Shown here piece by piece: positions 5,660 through 7,571 of a stretch of 7,571 bases of DNA (positions are counted from its first letter, which is position 1; each line of letters opens with the position of its first letter). The stretch covers positions 1 to 7,571 of the forward strand of contig JAFTSR010000383.1 of the NCBI GenBank assembly GCA_017467225.1. Reading direction: 5' to 3'. This DNA is from Clostridia bacterium. GTDB lineage: Bacteria > Bacillota_A > Clostridia > Oscillospirales > CAG-272. The notes beneath the pieces were generated by a model, which did no database searches, was not told the origin of the DNA, and saw only the letters and a program-made list of their open reading frames with translations. The position numbers were made by a program, and so were the translations under genes.

Positions 5660-6631
5660 TTATTTAATTTGAATATCGATGTCTCCCGTAGAGGTGCTTA
5701 TCTTGCACGTTCCGCAATCCGTTCCATCGGGCGGCACGCGCACGTCGCCGGTAGACGTTTCGATTTCAAATATCTTGGGTGAGAGCAGCGTGCCCTCAAC
5801 GTCGCCGGTGGTGGTTGTAAAGCTAAGCTCGCCGGCATCACTATTGCGAACTTCCACATCTCCCGTATCTGCCCGTATCGCCAACCGATCAGCCGTGCAA
5901 TCCGATATCAGCACATCTCCCGTGTTCACAAGGGCAAACATCCACGCAGAAGAGCATTCTTTGAACGCCACATCACCGGTGTCTGTGCCTATGCTGATTC
6001 GTTTCGCATCCCGCACTCGCGTCAAGCTGATATCTCCGGTCTGCGAGGAAATATTCAGTTTGGATAACGAATTTGTATCCGATATCGACACATCGCCTGT
6101 ATCCGTTATTATCGTCAATCCGGACTGTGCCGTTGCTCCCTTGATCACAATGTCACCCGTATCACTCTGCATATTTCCCAAATCAAATGTACACCATTCG
6201 GGTATTGTGATATCACCCGTCGAGGTTGTAACAAAAAACCTCTGATAGCTTTCCTTCGGCAAATAGATTTCGATACGTGAGCGCTCCGCCCACACCGCAA
6301 ATTTCTCAAACCAGCGACGGGTATCCTCCTCGCGCACGGTTAAAGTATCCTCATTCACCTTCGCAGTATGCCGAACCCCCGAGGGCGCGTGACACACAAC
6401 ACGGCAAGCTCCGTCTGTCGCCTGAGAAAAGGATACATCACAATCCGTCCGCTCTATGGCAATATGAAGAAAGTCCTCTGATACAGGGATCGTATGATCG
6501 AGATAGACAGGCGCGAACGTAGACATTTTGTCATCCAGCGGGCGCAAGGAAAGCCCCACCATCGCCAACACCACGCCGCAGCCAAACAGAACCGCCGCGA
6601 CGATCAGCGCAACTTTCTTTGAAGTTTTCAT
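5660..6631 (-). CDS. DUF4097 TGD-repeat protein (putative adhesin / envelope beta-solenoid), 323 aa
   Basis: One transmembrane helix or uncleaved signal anchor lies at residues 7-29, so the rest is predicted to be outside the membrane. Residues 50-130 form a leader region, after which ten TGD motifs follow at 138, 158, 178, 198, 218, 237, 256, 275, 294 and 315. The spacing is exactly 20 residues for the first five motifs, then 19 for the next four and 21 for the last. Each repeat has the form short beta strand, (S/D)TGD, strand (D/V-I/V-x-I), as expected for a right-handed beta-solenoid of the DUF4097 family. Family members (LiaG- and YvlB-like proteins) are linked to envelope stress; the molecular function is unknown. 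The ATG overlaps the stop of the upstream HAAS gene (ATGA), and AAGGAGGT at 6637-6644 is a strong ribosome binding site. Base composition is visibly lower in GC than the HAAS gene next to it. Family call sure, role unsure. Confidence 0.9.
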   Translation of the reverse strand: MKTSKKVALIVAAVLFGCGVVLAMVGLSLRPLDDKMSTFAPVYLDHTIPVSEDFLHIAIERTDCDVSFSQATDGACRVVCHAPSGVRHTAKVNEDTLTVREEDTRRWFEKFAVWAERSRIEIYLPKESYQRFFVTTSTGDITIPEWCTFDLGNMQSDTGDIVIKGATAQSGLTIITDTGDVSISDTNSLSKLNISSQTGDISLTRVRDAKRISIGTDTGDVAFKECSSAWMFALVNTGDVLISDCTADRLAIRADTGDVEVRNSDAGELSFTTTTGDVEGTLLSPKIFEIETSTGDVRVPPDGTDCGTCKISTSTGDIDIQIK

Positions 6632-7230
6632 ACGTTACCTCCTTTTCCGATCAGGGCACGCTTGACGCCGCGCCCGAACAAGCCACTCAGCGCAATCAGT
6701 CCCTTTGCCGCCAGGTTGCAGCCCAGCAGCATGAAAATGGTCAAACCTGCCAGAATGCACGCCGCACCGAGCGAGGTCAGCGCAAGCGCGCCGTACCCGG
6801 TGGCAAGCATGGCCACGCAAGCGGCGGCACAGGCCAACGCGCTGCAGCCAAGGGCTAGGTCGGTGGCGTACAAAGCGATGATAACCGCCCAGATGGTGAT
6901 ATACACCGACAGCAGCACCGCAAAAGCTGCGATCAGCAGCGGAAACCACAAGGGAAAGCCCAGAATGAGCAGCGTGATTTCCCAGCCGGACAGCGTACGG
7001 CGCGGCTTGAGCTTGTTTTTGATCAGTCTGGGCAGCGATACTTCGCTGAGCACCTGCGCGGCGATCTCCTCAACCGTACCGACGGCGGCAACGGCCTCCT
7101 CCTCGGGAACGCCGTCCTCCACGCGATCGTCGATCATCTCGCAGTAATATTCCACCGCGCGCTCGACATCCTCCTCGGGCAGTCCCGCAAGGGCGTGGCA
7201 CAGCGCAATCTGAAATTCTGTTTTAGTCAT
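6628..7230 (-). CDS. HAAS/DUF1700 domain membrane protein, 200 aa
   Basis: Residues 1-63 are a HAAS (HTH-associated alpha-helical signalling) domain, recognisable from LAGLPEEDVERAVEYYCEMI (14-33), a D-R-x-E-D-G turn (35-40), then PEEEAVAAVGTVEEIAAQVL (42-61). After a basic stretch (KNKLKPRR, 71-78) come about four hydrophobic segments, near 84-101, 103-121, 128-145 and 147-171, which should span the membrane. A basic tail ends the protein. In Firmicutes such proteins are usually encoded beside a PadR repressor and are thought to pass a membrane or envelope signal to it; the mechanism is not established. The gene overlaps the PadR gene by 8 bases at its start and the DUF4097 gene by 4 bases at its end, so translation is probably coupled. 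The ribosome binding site GAGGAGG (7240-7246) lies inside the PadR coding region, 9 bases before the ATG. It is more GC-rich than the DUF4097 gene. Confidence 0.9.
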   Translation of the reverse strand: MTKTEFQIALCHALAGLPEEDVERAVEYYCEMIDDRVEDGVPEEEAVAAVGTVEEIAAQVLSEVSLPRLIKNKLKPRRTLSGWEITLLILGFPLWFPLLIAAFAVLLSVYITIWAVIIALYATDLALGCSALACAAACVAMLATGYGALALTSLGAACILAGLTIFMLLGCNLAAKGLIALSGLFGRGVKRALIGKGGNV

Positions 7231-7546
7231 CAGCTTTTGCCTCCTCTCTTGTCACAAAGCGATAAATCTGCTCCATCTGCGCCCATTCCTGCTGAAATTC
7301 CTGCAGTCGGGCAAGCCCTGCCTGCGTGATGCGGTAATATTTTCGCAGTCTGCCGTTGTGCTCCGCCGAGCGGACGGTCAAAAGCTCGCTCGCCTCCAGG
7401 CGGCGCAGGATGGGGTAAAGTGTTGATTCCGAAATTTCCACGTACGGTTTCATATCCTTGATGATCTGATAGCCGTAGGATTCCTCATTTTTGATGGCGG
7501 CCAAGACGCAAACGTCCAAAAGTCCGCGCTTCATCTGTATATCCAC
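7223..7546 (-). CDS. PadR-family transcriptional regulator, 107 aa
   Basis: This is a small winged-helix repressor. Residues 6-75 show the PadR pattern: RGLLDVCVLAAI (helix 1), SYGYQIIKDM (23-32), the recognition-helix region ESTLYPILRRLEASELL (40-56) and the wing ending in RKYYRITQAG (68-77). The short C-terminal helix (78-98) would serve for dimerisation, as in the compact PadR-s2 subfamily. It is the first gene of the operon with the HAAS and DUF4097 genes. PadR proteins of this type normally repress their own operon. The start is taken as GTG at 7546, because GGAGGT at 7553-7558 is 6 bases away; the ATG at 7534 would leave 18 bases and is unlikely. The C-terminus EEAKADD overlaps the HAAS start. 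The ligand or signal is not visible. Confidence 0.93.
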   Translation of the reverse strand: MDIQMKRGLLDVCVLAAIKNEESYGYQIIKDMKPYVEISESTLYPILRRLEASELLTVRSAEHNGRLRKYYRITQAGLARLQEFQQEWAQMEQIYRFVTREEAKADD

Positions 7547-7552
7547 GTCAAC

Positions 7553-7558
7553 ACCTCC
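7553..7558 (-). promoter_or_regulatory. ribosome binding site that decides the GTG start of the PadR gene
   Basis: GGAGGT on the - strand (AAGGAGGTGT context) lies 6 bases before GTG at 7546 and 18 bases before the first ATG at 7534. The spacing supports the GTG start, adding four residues to the ATG version. Confidence 0.8.
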
Positions 7559-7562
7559 TTAC

Positions 7563-7571
7563 GTATAATAC
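7563..7571 (-). promoter_or_regulatory. possible -10 box / small operator palindrome upstream of padR (cut by window end)
   Basis: GTATTATAC on the - strand is a 4+1+4 palindrome and includes TATTAT, a fair -10 hexamer. The -35 would be outside the window. A start 7 bases after this hexamer would fall in the ribosome binding site, so as a -10 it gives an unusually short leader. It could instead be half of a PadR operator. Confidence 0.3.

Noticed and set aside
5679..6245. + strand frame with regular SPV repeats (188 codons)
   Set aside because: The repeats are the antisense reading of the TGD motif codons of the DUF4097 gene; there is no ribosome binding site and no known family.

Overview
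The window looks like chromosomal DNA from a Gram-positive anaerobe of the Clostridia, most likely near the Oscillospiraceae/Ruminococcaceae. This is an inference. The signs are strong GGAGG ribosome binding sites, lipoproteins with lipobox signals, a PadR-HAAS-DUF4097 operon of the kind common in Firmicutes, and an intergenic region full of strong hairpins. No tRNA, rRNA, CRISPR array, transposase or integrase is visible.

Layout. Bases 1-234 (+) hold the C-terminal end of a DNA polymerase III delta subunit (holA). Bases 235-684 are a non-coding convergent gap packed with inverted repeats, including a 15-bp hairpin, a nested element at 404-537, a bidirectional terminator and an 18-bp hairpin. 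Bases 685-5538 (-) hold two consecutive lipoproteins of the poorly understood GxGYxYP family (putative glycoside hydrolases), 690 aa then 918 aa. They are transcribed from a near-consensus sigma-A promoter at 5572-5600. Bases 5660-7546 (-) hold a compact three-gene operon with overlapping ends: a PadR-type repressor, a HAAS/DUF1700 membrane protein and a DUF4097 TGD-repeat protein. It ends in a textbook terminator only 11 bases before the -35 box of the lipoprotein operon.

How the genes may work together. The PadR-HAAS-DUF4097 set resembles envelope-stress or envelope-sensing modules: a small repressor, a membrane protein whose cytoplasmic helical domain is associated with the regulator, and a membrane-anchored beta-solenoid outside the cell. 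The lipoprotein pair would sit on the outer face of the membrane and probably acts on, or binds, carbohydrate. The two paralogs differ in the family signature: the 690-aa protein keeps GAGYVNP, whereas the 918-aa protein has lost it but keeps a GDN-S-W motif and has gained two N-terminal domains. This pair is the best candidate here for an undescribed function. Whether PadR also controls the lipoprotein operon cannot be decided from the sequence.
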